From the NCBI GenBank assembly GCA_025934475.1, contig JAICXZ010000007.1, positions 1 to 17,523 of the forward strand: a stretch of 17,523 nucleotides of DNA. Reading direction: 5' to 3'. Under the pieces are notes generated by a model. That model did no database searches. It was not told the DNA's origin and saw nothing but the letters and a program-made list of their open reading frames with translations. Both the position numbers and the translations under genes were made by a program. Numbering within the stretch: the first letter of the stretch is position 1; each line of letters opens with the position of its first letter. This DNA comes from Mucilaginibacter sp. GTDB lineage: Bacteria; Bacteroidota; Bacteroidia; Sphingobacteriales; Sphingobacteriaceae. Below, piece by piece: positions 1 to 7,571 of the stretch.

Positions 1-147
1 AATAAGTCACAGCCAACAAAATCTAAAGAAATAATTGAAGGGATTATCATTTCTGCTAAAATAGAAAAGGCGCATGTTGAGTCCGAACAAGGACTGGGTC
101 AGGATTGGAATGAGTTTAATCGGGAGTGGCTAACAGAAGACCAGTAA
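1..147 (+). CDS. C-terminal end of an unrecognised protein (partial)
   Basis: An open frame enters at base 1 and ends at TAA 145-147, giving 48 residues. The start lies outside the window. The tail is rich in Lys, Ile and Glu and ends with an acidic, Trp-containing segment (WNEFNREWLTEDQ). It has no membrane segment and no motif I recognise. It runs in the same direction as miaE, 87 bp upstream of that gene. Calling it coding rests only on the uninterrupted frame and ordinary composition, so the function is unknown. Confidence 0.5.
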   Translation, partial: NKSQPTKSKEIIEGIIISAKIEKAHVESEQGLGQDWNEFNREWLTEDQ

Positions 148-234
148 AGATTGTCATTTTGCCCTTTGTTCAGCAATAAGGTTAAAACCCATTTGGCTCT
201 CTAACCTTTTCCTTCAAACCACTATCTGTGCTTC

Positions 235-834
235 GTGAGCGAGAAAACCATACTTAAGCTGCAACTGCCAACCGATCCCCTTTGGGTTAAAAACGTTGTT
301 GAAAGTAATATAGAAGAGCTTTTAACCGACCATGCTTTTTGTGAGCAGAAGGCGGCCAGTAACGCAATCACATTGATTGTTCAAAACCCCGAACTATCAG
401 ACCTGGTGCAGGAAATGGCTGCTTTGGTACAGGAAGAGATGGATCATTTTAAGCGTGTTCACGATATCATTCTGGAACGAGGCTATATCCTTGGTCGCGA
501 ACGCAAGGATGATTATGTAAACGAACTTCGGAAGTTTCTTGCGCCGGGTGGCACCCGCGAAGCTCAATTAATCGATCGCCTGTTACTTTCGGCGATGATT
601 GAGGCCCGCAGTTGTGAACGCTTCAAAGTGATGTCGGAGAATATCGATGACGAACTGTTGTCTGAATTTTACCACGAGCTTATGATCAGCGAGGCTACGC
701 ATTACACTACTTTTATCCGCCTTGCAAAGAAATATGCAAACGGCATTGATGTGGAGAAACGCTGGAAGGAGTTCCTGGATTATGAGGCAAAAGTGATCCA
801 AAACTATGGCAAAAGCGAAACCATACACGGTTAA
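235..834 (+). CDS. miaE: tRNA-(ms2io6A37) hydroxylase, MiaE-like di-iron protein
   Basis: The MiaE family hydroxylates the isopentenyl group of the modified adenosine at position 37 of tRNAs, an O2-dependent di-iron reaction in the cytoplasm. The 199-residue product shows the ferritin-like ligand set of the family: E37 in HAFCEQKAAS, E68-x-x-H71 in EEMDHF, E123 in MIEARSCERF and E153-x-x-H156 in SEATHY. Length and the N-terminal LPTDPLWV segment fit the family. The start is GTG at 235. The conserved N-terminus begins within ten residues of it and no upstream ATG is in frame nearby. TATCTGTG at 223-230 resembles a Bacteroidetes -7 box with one mismatch, which would leave almost no leader; this is speculative. 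It is probably monocistronic, since 75 bp separate it from the next gene. Confidence 0.93.
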   Translation: MSEKTILKLQLPTDPLWVKNVVESNIEELLTDHAFCEQKAASNAITLIVQNPELSDLVQEMAALVQEEMDHFKRVHDIILERGYILGRERKDDYVNELRKFLAPGGTREAQLIDRLLLSAMIEARSCERFKVMSENIDDELLSEFYHELMISEATHYTTFIRLAKKYANGIDVEKRWKEFLDYEAKVIQNYGKSETIHG

Positions 835-909
835 TTCGTCCACACAAAAGCCTCATTCGCCGATACATGAGCAAATAATACTTACGATTGCGTTGTTTTG
901 TAGCTGTTT

Positions 910-2085
910 ATGTTGTTGAGGTTCAGAACGTTTCTTGTTACGATACATGTCGCTGGCTGGCTGATCTTTATGGCCCTGCCGTTGCTGTTCATGAACGCCG
1001 GGCCCGAGGACGATAATCTTCACTTGCTTACGCTCTTTTACTACTGGCTGTTCTGTGCCACCTACATCATTCTTTTTTACTTCAACGGTTACTTTTTAAT
1101 ACCCCTTTTATTTTTTAAAAAGCGATATGTCGCCTATAGTTTGGTGATTCTCTCGCTGCTGATTGGCGTATATGCGCTGAAACCATTTGACCGGCTGGCA
1201 CGCAGCAACGACAGATGGCTCGGGGTCAGTTTCCCACCCCGGTTTGCCCCAATGCGTGATGTGCTATCGGGGCAGCGCATAGATCCACCCCCGCCAAACC
1301 ATGATGCACCCGAACGACCTTCGTTTCGCCGGAATCCACAGTTCTTTCAGCCAGGCAGACCAGCGCAATTTCCAGCGCAATTTGGTCCACGCAGGCATTT
1401 TGATATTATCAGTTTTTTCCTTTTTCTTATGATCATCGCATTGAGTTCCGCAATTCAGATCATGCAGCAATGGCAGCTTTCGGAAGAGAGGGCCAAACAG
1501 GCTGAATCGGATAAAACCAGCGCCGAACTTTCGTTCCTGAAGGCACAGATCAACCCCCATTTTTTATTTAATACCCTTAATAATATTTACACGCTTACCG
1601 TTATTCAGGATGAGCACGCTCCTGACAGCATCCTGAAGCTGTCGAATATTATGCGATATGTAACCGATGACACGAGGGGAGATTTTGTGCCGCTGATATA
1701 TGAGATAGGCTGTATAAACGATTATATTGAATTGCAGAAGCTGAGACTGGGCGGCAAAACCCGCATTGATTTTAAGGTGACGGGAGACGTGGAAAGTAAA
1801 GATATTGCGCCGCTGATATTGATGACCTTTGTCGAAAATATCTTTAGATATGGCACCAGCAACCATGAGCAGTCGACAGTAAGTATCAATATTTTGGTGC
1901 ACGAGAATGGGATATCCTTCTATTCACAAAACAGGATTTTCCACAGTAAAAATGTTGATGAGCGTGCCGGTGTAGGCATGGACAATGTAAAGCAACGCCT
2001 GGCTTATTTATACCCCGACAAACATGTGTTGAGTATCAATACCGAAAATCAGCTATACACCGTTAATCTGATAATAAGAGCTTGA
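910..2085 (+). CDS. LytS-type sensor histidine kinase with proline-rich periplasmic loop
   Basis: A membrane sensor kinase of the His_kinase (LytS/YehU-like) family, presumably phosphorylating the response regulator encoded one base downstream. Four hydrophobic segments are visible at about residues 8-29, 40-69, 73-90 and 166-185. The loop between the third and fourth (about 91-165) should be periplasmic and is unusually rich in Pro, Arg, Phe and Gln, including a PPPP run and a PAQF-PAQF repeat. The cytoplasmic part has the phosphoacceptor motif NPHFLFNTLNN with H217, an N-box-like FVENIFRYG (about 308-315, where LVENAFKHG is usual) and a G-box-like GVGMDNVKQRL (about 354-364). The start at 910 leaves a short N-terminus before the first membrane segment. 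The stimulus is unknown. Confidence 0.93.
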   Translation: MLLRFRTFLVTIHVAGWLIFMALPLLFMNAGPEDDNLHLLTLFYYWLFCATYIILFYFNGYFLIPLLFFKKRYVAYSLVILSLLIGVYALKPFDRLARSNDRWLGVSFPPRFAPMRDVLSGQRIDPPPPNHDAPERPSFRRNPQFFQPGRPAQFPAQFGPRRHFDIISFFLFLMIIALSSAIQIMQQWQLSEERAKQAESDKTSAELSFLKAQINPHFLFNTLNNIYTLTVIQDEHAPDSILKLSNIMRYVTDDTRGDFVPLIYEIGCINDYIELQKLRLGGKTRIDFKVTGDVESKDIAPLILMTFVENIFRYGTSNHEQSTVSINILVHENGISFYSQNRIFHSKNVDERAGVGMDNVKQRLAYLYPDKHVLSINTENQLYTVNLIIRA

Positions 2086-2086
2086 G

Positions 2087-2788
2087 ATGAAGCTAAGATG
2101 CATAGCGATAGACGATGAACCCCTTGCCCTCAGACTGATTGCCAAGTACGTAGAGCAGTTTCCCGACTTACAGCTTATACAAACATTTGAGGATGCTATA
2201 TCCGGCGGCGAATACCTGAAGCATTCTCCCGTCGACTTGCTTTTTCTCGATAGCAATATGCATGATATATCCGGGATTCAACTGGCCCGCAACCTGGAGC
2301 AACGGCCAATGATCATCTTCACCACAGCCTATAAGAATTTTGCATATGAAGGTTTTGAGCTGGAGGCCATAGATTACCTGCTGAAGCCAATTGACACCAA
2401 ACGTTTTGCTAAAGCAGTTGAAAAGGCGGTCGATTACTATAAGTACAAGAACACCGACACAAGCAAAAAATCTGACAGCAGTCTTTATGTGTATTCGGAG
2501 TACCGGATGATCAAGATCAACCTCGATGATATAGAGTATATCGAAAGCATGGAGGACTATATCAAGATACATCAGCATAACGCCAAAACCATACTCACCC
2601 TGATGCCTTTAAAAAAGGTGCTGGAAAAACTCCCTCCTGAAAAATTTCAGCGCGTTCATCGCAGTTATATTGTGGCTGTCGACAAGATCAAATCAATTCA
2701 CAATCGTAAGATACAACTTGCCAATGCTGAGCTTCCTGTAAGCGAATCTTATATCGATTTTGTTCGTAATTGGATGAAATTCAGATGA
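2087..2788 (+). CDS. LytTR-family response regulator, partner of the upstream kinase
   Basis: A DNA-binding response regulator of 233 residues. The N-terminal receiver domain (about 3-118) has the acidic pair D9/D10, phosphoacceptor D55 in LFLDSNM, T79/T80 in the FTTAY segment and K100 in YLLKPI. The C-terminal LytTR domain (about 132-230) contains YIESMEDYIKIH, the LKKVLEKLPPEKFQRVHRSY segment and the terminal SYIDFVRNWM. The ATG lies one base after the kinase stop, so the two are translationally linked and almost certainly a cognate pair. The residue four after D55 is His (DSNMHD) where most family members have Pro, a small departure that may affect the active-site loop. The targets cannot be read from the sequence. 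Confidence 0.94.
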   Translation: MKLRCIAIDDEPLALRLIAKYVEQFPDLQLIQTFEDAISGGEYLKHSPVDLLFLDSNMHDISGIQLARNLEQRPMIIFTTAYKNFAYEGFELEAIDYLLKPIDTKRFAKAVEKAVDYYKYKNTDTSKKSDSSLYVYSEYRMIKINLDDIEYIESMEDYIKIHQHNAKTILTLMPLKKVLEKLPPEKFQRVHRSYIVAVDKIKSIHNRKIQLANAELPVSESYIDFVRNWMKFR

Positions 2789-3206
2789 AAAAAGGGCCTT
2801 TATCGGCACAAAACTCCGATTAACCGACACACCTTCTGCGCACCGCCATCCCTGCCGTAGCTTTAGTCAAGCAAATAAATAAAGCGCCATTAACGATGAT
2901 AGGTATGTGTAGGAAAAGCCTGTATATAAAAAATAGTCCGGCAGCTAAAACGGGATCAGGGAATACTTGCAGAATAATATCAATCAACCAAAAAAGATCT
3001 GCAATCACCGGGACAGGGATCACCGGGCACAGCGAGGTCACTACATCTACCAATGGCAATTATAAGATAGGGTACGCAGCAGAAGAAGGATATGGGTTTT
3101 ATTCCTGTGATGATTGGCGGATTGTCCGGCTGGTGGGAGCCTGCGTACCCCCGGTTGCCTGATTTGATATAAAGCTCTTTTTTTCATAATAATAATGTCT
3201 GATGAG
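2789..3206. other. Long gap without a convincing gene
   Basis: This stretch of more than 400 bp lies between the response regulator and the secreted CHU_C protein. Short open frames exist on both strands. The best is on the minus strand at 2820-3059 and reads as a hydrophobic peptide with segments like VIADLFWLIDII and ICLTKATAGMAV, faintly like the RDD membrane family. It begins only at a TTG immediately after an in-frame stop and has no continuation, so I treat it as at most a decayed fragment. A plus-strand frame at 2896-3162 looks non-protein-like. The response regulator has no strong terminator directly after it, so this region may be a 3' UTR, a leader or an RNA gene ending at the hairpin at 3207-3241. 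Confidence 0.5.
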
Positions 3207-3241
3207 GCGTCTGCGCAGTGATGCGCAGGCGCTTATTTTTT
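3207..3241 (+). terminator. Terminator-like hairpin directly before the CHU_C protein start
   Basis: An 11-bp stem pairs 3207-3217 (GCGTCTGCGCA) with 3222-3232 (TGCGCAGGCGC), with one G-U pair and a GTGA loop of the stable GNRA type, followed by TTATTTTTT. In the plus direction this is a textbook intrinsic terminator. It ends five bases before the ATG at 3247, so it either ends transcription from upstream or acts as an attenuator or RBS-blocking element in the leader of the next gene. Confidence 0.72.
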
Positions 3242-3246
3242 GAAAG

Positions 3247-5178
3247 ATGATCATAGCCAGGAAACCTGTTACAATACTATTACTTCTTGTAACCTTTATC
3301 TTTTGTTCTGCCCGCCTGTATGCCCAAAGCCTCGGCGATCCCGTTGTAGACATCACTTTTGGTTCAGGAACGTCCACACATGCCGGGGCGCTTGCCGCCG
3401 ATTCAGGGTATACCAGTTACACCTACACTTCAGCCAACTTTCCGAGTGATGGCTCTTATACTATTGAGAATATAACCAACAGCCCCAACGTTTGGTGGAC
3501 CACCACCGACCACACTGGTAATAGCGGCGGATATATGATGGTGGTAAATGCCAGCGTATCCAAGACAGACTATTTTTATAAACGCGAGGTAAAGGGCCTT
3601 TGCGGGCAAACTACCTATCAATTTGGCGCATGGGTGGGTAACCTGTTGCGATATAATGATATAAGCCCGCCTAACATTACCTTTTCTATTTTAAAGACTG
3701 ATGGAACCGTTATCCAGAGCTATACAACCGGCACCATTCCGCGTACTTCGGATAGTTTCAAATGGGTGCAATATGCTTTCAACTTTACGCTGCCAGCGGG
3801 GGTTACCGATGTCATTATCCAGATGACCAACAACAGCAATGGCGGTGCGCCGGCTAATGACCTGGCTTTGGATGATATTACCTTCCGGCCGTATGGTCCC
3901 TCGGTAGTTGCCTCATTTGGCGCGCCCGGATCAGGTGTAACCGCTTTGAACGCTTGTGCCGGTACTAATCAATCTTATACCTTCAGCGTGCCGTCAGTGA
4001 CAGGATATACATCGCCGGCCTATCAGTGGCAGGTAAACACCGGCAGCGGATGGACCGATATTGCCGGCGCGACATCATCATCCTATACAGTGAATTTTAA
4101 ACCAGCCGTTGCAGGCACATACCTGTACCGGGTGGCTACGGGCGAGTCTTCCAATATAGGCTCCTCCAGCTGCCGGGTTGTATCGAATGAATTGAGCTTA
4201 ACTATCAACGTAGCGTCAGTCCCATCGGCAACAGCCACTACGCCAACTTGTGTTGGCGGGACACTAAGTTTATCAGCATCCAGCGGTGCATCATATAAAT
4301 GGACGGGGCCGAATGGTTTTACATCCACCTCACAAAGCCCGGTGCTGACTAGTGTGACGGCGGCCGCTTCGGGTACCTATACTGTCAATATCACCTCTTC
4401 AGGTAATTGCGTCACGACCGCATCGGTCACTGTGGCCGTAAATCCGCTACCGGTGGCTAAGGCAGTAGCAAGCAGCAATACGGTATGCCAGGGTGAAACG
4501 GTGACACTAACGGCTTCGGGTGGGTCAACCTATTTATGGACGCCATCCAAAGGTTTATCTGACGCCACCAGCGCCAGCCCTACATTTACAGCATCATCAA
4601 CCGTAACTTACCTGGTAACTGTAACCAATAGTTCGGGATGTGCAGATACAGCCAGCGTTACCGTGACAGTAAATAAGAAACCCGTTGCCAATGCCGGGGC
4701 CGATAAAGCCATTGTGCAGGGACAATCTATCACGCTCGATGGCAGTGCAAGTGGTGGCGACATTAGCTATTACTGGACACCCACCGACTACCTCAGCGGC
4801 AGCGAAGTGTTGAAACCGGTTGCCCGGCCACCATCGGATATGACTTATGTGCTACACGTGATGTCAAATATCGGCTGCGGCGAGGCGACGGATACCGTAT
4901 TTGTGCGGGTATATAAAAACGTAACCATCCCCAATACTTTTACACCCAATGGCGACGGCGTTAATGATACCTGGAACATTGGCGCGCTGGACAGCTATCC
5001 AACATCCATCACTCAGGTTTTTGACAGATACGGCGCGCAGGTATTTAAAAGCGTAGGTTACCCGAAAGCCTGGGATGGCACCTATAATAACAAGGAATTA
5101 CCGGCAGGAACCTATTATTACGTGATCGATCTGATGAACGGGACGAAATTATCCGGATGGGTATTAATCCTCAGGTAG
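3247..5178 (+). CDS. Secreted Ig-like/PKD repeat protein with CHU_C (T9SS type B) sorting domain
   Basis: A 643-residue exported protein. Residues 1-26 form a signal peptide (basic start, then TILLLLVTFIFC, ending ...LYA before QS). Residues about 30-218 resemble a jelly-roll, galactose-binding-like domain, with many aromatic and Asn residues and an LALDDITFRP ending. Four Ig/PKD-like modules follow at about 219-323, 325-401, 402-479 and 480-557; several have the ...C.G..V(T/S)L...SG..Y.W pattern. Residues about 559-643 form the CHU_C gliding-associated domain (FTPNGDGVNDTW, FDRYGAQVF, WDGTYNNKELPAGTYYYVI) that sends Bacteroidetes proteins through the type IX system to the surface. An in-frame TGA at 3241-3243 rules out any longer N-terminus. 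The role is probably adhesin or surface structural; the ligand is unknown. Confidence 0.93.
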   Translation: MIIARKPVTILLLLVTFIFCSARLYAQSLGDPVVDITFGSGTSTHAGALAADSGYTSYTYTSANFPSDGSYTIENITNSPNVWWTTTDHTGNSGGYMMVVNASVSKTDYFYKREVKGLCGQTTYQFGAWVGNLLRYNDISPPNITFSILKTDGTVIQSYTTGTIPRTSDSFKWVQYAFNFTLPAGVTDVIIQMTNNSNGGAPANDLALDDITFRPYGPSVVASFGAPGSGVTALNACAGTNQSYTFSVPSVTGYTSPAYQWQVNTGSGWTDIAGATSSSYTVNFKPAVAGTYLYRVATGESSNIGSSSCRVVSNELSLTINVASVPSATATTPTCVGGTLSLSASSGASYKWTGPNGFTSTSQSPVLTSVTAAASGTYTVNITSSGNCVTTASVTVAVNPLPVAKAVASSNTVCQGETVTLTASGGSTYLWTPSKGLSDATSASPTFTASSTVTYLVTVTNSSGCADTASVTVTVNKKPVANAGADKAIVQGQSITLDGSASGGDISYYWTPTDYLSGSEVLKPVARPPSDMTYVLHVMSNIGCGEATDTVFVRVYKNVTIPNTFTPNGDGVNDTWNIGALDSYPTSITQVFDRYGAQVFKSVGYPKAWDGTYNNKELPAGTYYYVIDLMNGTKLSGWVLILR

Positions 5179-5202
5179 AGACGCAAAATTTTGCGTCTCT
5201 AC
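5175..5202. repeat. Perfect 28-bp palindrome spanning both stop codons of convergent genes
   Basis: Bases 5175-5188 (GTAGAGACGCAAAA) are followed without a spacer by their exact reverse complement at 5189-5202. The TAG at 5176-5178 ends the plus-strand secreted protein, and the TAG read on the minus strand at 5201-5199 ends the monooxygenase. The A/T centre and GC-containing arms can form a hairpin from either strand, so it probably serves as a bidirectional terminator. The sequence resembles dispersed palindromic repeats with GTAGAGACGC arms seen in several Bacteroidetes genomes (from memory, not checked). Confidence 0.85.
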
Positions 5203-6800
5203 GACGACAGGCCAATCACATTCCTCAGATAGTTGTCCATCAAATTAATGGCCACCAAATCATTCATGTACCCGATGTACATGTCCGGGCGAACAATAAT
5301 GGCCTTTTCGCGACGCGGATCGGTTTCGAAAGTTTCAAATACTTTCAGGTTTTTGCCTGAAGGTGGCAGGTAAAAAAAGTTGAGCAAACCCTGGTATCTG
5401 TTAGTGATCCACTTGGCAATGTTGAAGAGGAACATTTCATCAAATCGTCCTAAGATGATAAGCGTAAAACCCGGTTTATTGCACCAGGCATGCAGGTCGG
5501 TATCTTCTTTTTTCTTTTCGTCGTAGATCTCGAGATAAGGCAGACGGTCGCCGGCTTTAACCTTTTCGCCCAGGCTCAGGTGCACGTTGATCTTGCTGTG
5601 CCGGTAAGATATGCCTGTTTGCGAAATCAGTTTGAAAGCCGTATTCATAGCCTTTTCGTGCGAACTCACATAACGCAATATTCGCGGTAAAACAAAACGC
5701 CTGATCATCGTTTTGAACCAGTTGCGCGAGATGGCTATGTTAAATATCCTGTCGGTTGTGCGCAGCAGCTCTTTGGCCAGGGGCATGCGTTCGTCCGGAA
5801 AGGTGTTCAATATGGTTTCGGGGAGATTGCCGTTGATAACGCCGGCCAGCTTCCAGGCCAGGTTATAGCCATCCTGTAAACCGGTGTTCATGCCCTGCCC
5901 GCCGACAGGGGAGTGGATATGTGCTGCATCCCCGATGAGAAAACAGTTTTGTTTCCTGAAACTCTCGGCCATGCGATGGTGCAGTTTATAGGTTGTGAAC
6001 CACTTAAGCTCTATCACATCAACAGTCTTCCCTGTCGCCTTAATAATATCCGGTAGTATCTGTTCGAAAGTGACGTTTTCGACACCTTCAAATTGTGGCT
6101 GAAGATTGCCAATTACACGGTATTCGTTCTCCTCGGGCATTGGGAAAAATCCGCAAAACTCATTTTTACCCAGGTAAAGCTGGATGTAGTTCCCCTCTAA
6201 AAATGAAGCATTGATCTTTACATCAGCAAGGTAAAAATAATGAGGATAGGTTTCTCCAGTGAATAGAATATTGAGATGCTTACGCACTGTACTATGTGCC
6301 CCATCGGCTCCAACTACCCAATCGCAGCGGATATGGTATTCGTCTTCTCCATTCTTTAAAACAACGTCAGTATACGCTGCCTGTTGATCCAGGGCAATAA
6401 GCGAGGTGTTCCAATAAACCGGACAAGTGTTTTGGGTAAGATAGTCGAGCAGCAGGCGTTCGTTTTTATATTGCTGATAGAGTAACAGGTAAGGGAACGG
6501 CGTTTGTCCTTCTCCCGCATTCATTAACGGGACTGTGGCGGTCTCCTGGCCATCTTCGGCAAAGATCAACCCCTTGGCCTTTTTGCCGTTTGCCACGGCT
6601 TTATCCGAGAGCCCCAATTGCCGGTATATTTCCATCGACCGAGCCTGAACGCCGAGCGCATTTGAATAACTTGTTGGCCCCTGTTTGTTATCGATGATTA
6701 AAGGTTGTATCCCGTATCGCAGCATTTGAGCCGCCATCATCAGGCCCGACGGACCTGCGCCGACGATCAATACTTTGGCTTCTGTTTCAGTGATCTGCAT
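5199..6800 (-). CDS. FAD-dependent aromatic-ring monooxygenase (PheA/TfdB family)
   Basis: A 533-residue flavoprotein of the class A group, which use FAD, NAD(P)H and O2 to hydroxylate aromatic or polyketide-like substrates. Visible motifs are the Rossmann GAGPSG (14-19) for ADP binding, the DG motif in CDWVVGADGAHSTVRKHL (about 159-176) and the GD motif in CFLIGDAAHIHSPVGGQGMNTGLQD (about 286-310), which contacts the FAD ribose. The region after about residue 400 fits the thioredoxin-like C-terminal domain of phenol hydroxylases. No signal peptide is seen. It starts five bases after the stop of the RsmI-like gene, so the two are likely cotranscribed, although no functional link is evident. 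The substrate cannot be assigned. Confidence 0.9.
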   Translation of the reverse strand: MQITETEAKVLIVGAGPSGLMMAAQMLRYGIQPLIIDNKQGPTSYSNALGVQARSMEIYRQLGLSDKAVANGKKAKGLIFAEDGQETATVPLMNAGEGQTPFPYLLLYQQYKNERLLLDYLTQNTCPVYWNTSLIALDQQAAYTDVVLKNGEDEYHIRCDWVVGADGAHSTVRKHLNILFTGETYPHYFYLADVKINASFLEGNYIQLYLGKNEFCGFFPMPEENEYRVIGNLQPQFEGVENVTFEQILPDIIKATGKTVDVIELKWFTTYKLHHRMAESFRKQNCFLIGDAAHIHSPVGGQGMNTGLQDGYNLAWKLAGVINGNLPETILNTFPDERMPLAKELLRTTDRIFNIAISRNWFKTMIRRFVLPRILRYVSSHEKAMNTAFKLISQTGISYRHSKINVHLSLGEKVKAGDRLPYLEIYDEKKKEDTDLHAWCNKPGFTLIILGRFDEMFLFNIAKWITNRYQGLLNFFYLPPSGKNLKVFETFETDPRREKAIIVRPDMYIGYMNDLVAINLMDNYLRNVIGLSS

Positions 6801-6805
6801 CTAAA

Positions 6806-7516
6806 TCAGGAACGAAATAAGATGAAAATGGTTGGACGTTTATGCAGATCGGGGACTTTCGCCTTCCACTCTGCAATGGTTTTGGTTTGAACGAATTCGT
6901 CTTCCGCTGTCAGGTTGCAAGCGATGCATAAACGCGTTTTTGCGGTGCAGCTTCGGAGTATTTCCTCCAGCATCTGATTGTTGCGGAAAGGAGTCTCGAT
7001 AAATAGCTGCGTTTGATTGAATCGAGAGGTAAAGGATTCCAGCTCTTTGATCTTTCTTGCACGTTCGGCTTTATCAATGGGCAGATAGCCGTGGAACGTA
7101 AAGCTTTGCCCGTTAAATCCGGAGGCCATCAAAGCCAGCAGGATCGAACTCGGTCCTACCAGTGGAACCACCTTGATACCACGTCGGTGCGCTTCAGCAA
7201 CGATTTCTGATCCAGGATCAGCCACTCCGGGGCAACCCGCTTCGCTCATTAAACCAACGTCGTGGCCGGCTGTCAAACCTGTAAAGAAGCTGTTGGGATT
7301 AACATCGCGGTTGTGTTTTCCGTAGTCATGGATAGTGAGTTCGCTTTGCGGGATTTTTAACCCGGCTTCTTTCAGAAAACGACGTGCAGTCTTTTCATTT
7401 TCTACAATATACTCTTTGATATGATTGATGGTATCAGCGAGGTAGGGCGTGAAGGATTTGGCAGATGCGTTTTCGGCAAGGGGTACAGGTACCAGGTAGA
7501 GCGTTCCGTAAACCAT
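6806..7516 (-). CDS. RsmI-like SAM-dependent methyltransferase (tetrapyrrole methylase fold)
   Basis: A 236-residue member of the family that includes RsmI, which 2'-O-methylates C1402 of 16S rRNA. The SEAGCPGVADPGSEIV segment matches the conserved loop of the family (SDAGTPLISDPG in RsmI), and VPLVGPSSILLALMASGF is the expected following block. However, the N-terminal strand reads LYLVPVPLAENASAKSF instead of the usual LYVVATPIGNLxDIT, and the protein lacks the C-terminal extension of full-length RsmI (about 280 residues). It is therefore more likely the shorter Bacteroidetes paralog than the standard enzyme, and I do not assign the rsmI symbol. It is first of a two-gene unit and diverges from the hypothetical gene at 7572 across 55 bp, which must hold both promoters. 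Confidence 0.85.
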   Translation of the reverse strand: MVYGTLYLVPVPLAENASAKSFTPYLADTINHIKEYIVENEKTARRFLKEAGLKIPQSELTIHDYGKHNRDVNPNSFFTGLTAGHDVGLMSEAGCPGVADPGSEIVAEAHRRGIKVVPLVGPSSILLALMASGFNGQSFTFHGYLPIDKAERARKIKELESFTSRFNQTQLFIETPFRNNQMLEEILRSCTAKTRLCIACNLTAEDEFVQTKTIAEWKAKVPDLHKRPTIFILFRS

Positions 7517-7571
7517 GTTGCAATTTGGCGTTTTTATTCGTAATTTAAGCTAACGCAAATTGACTTTGTAG

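Noticed and set aside
2820..3059. Minus-strand hydrophobic open frame of 79 codons with faint RDD-like words
   Set aside because: Starts at TTG just after an in-frame stop, lacks the rest of the family and has no promoter or neighbour to support it; kept only as a possible decayed fragment.
2896..3162. Plus-strand open frame of 88 codons before the CHU_C gene
   Set aside because: Composition and residue order do not look like a protein, and no motif or ribosome-binding context is seen.
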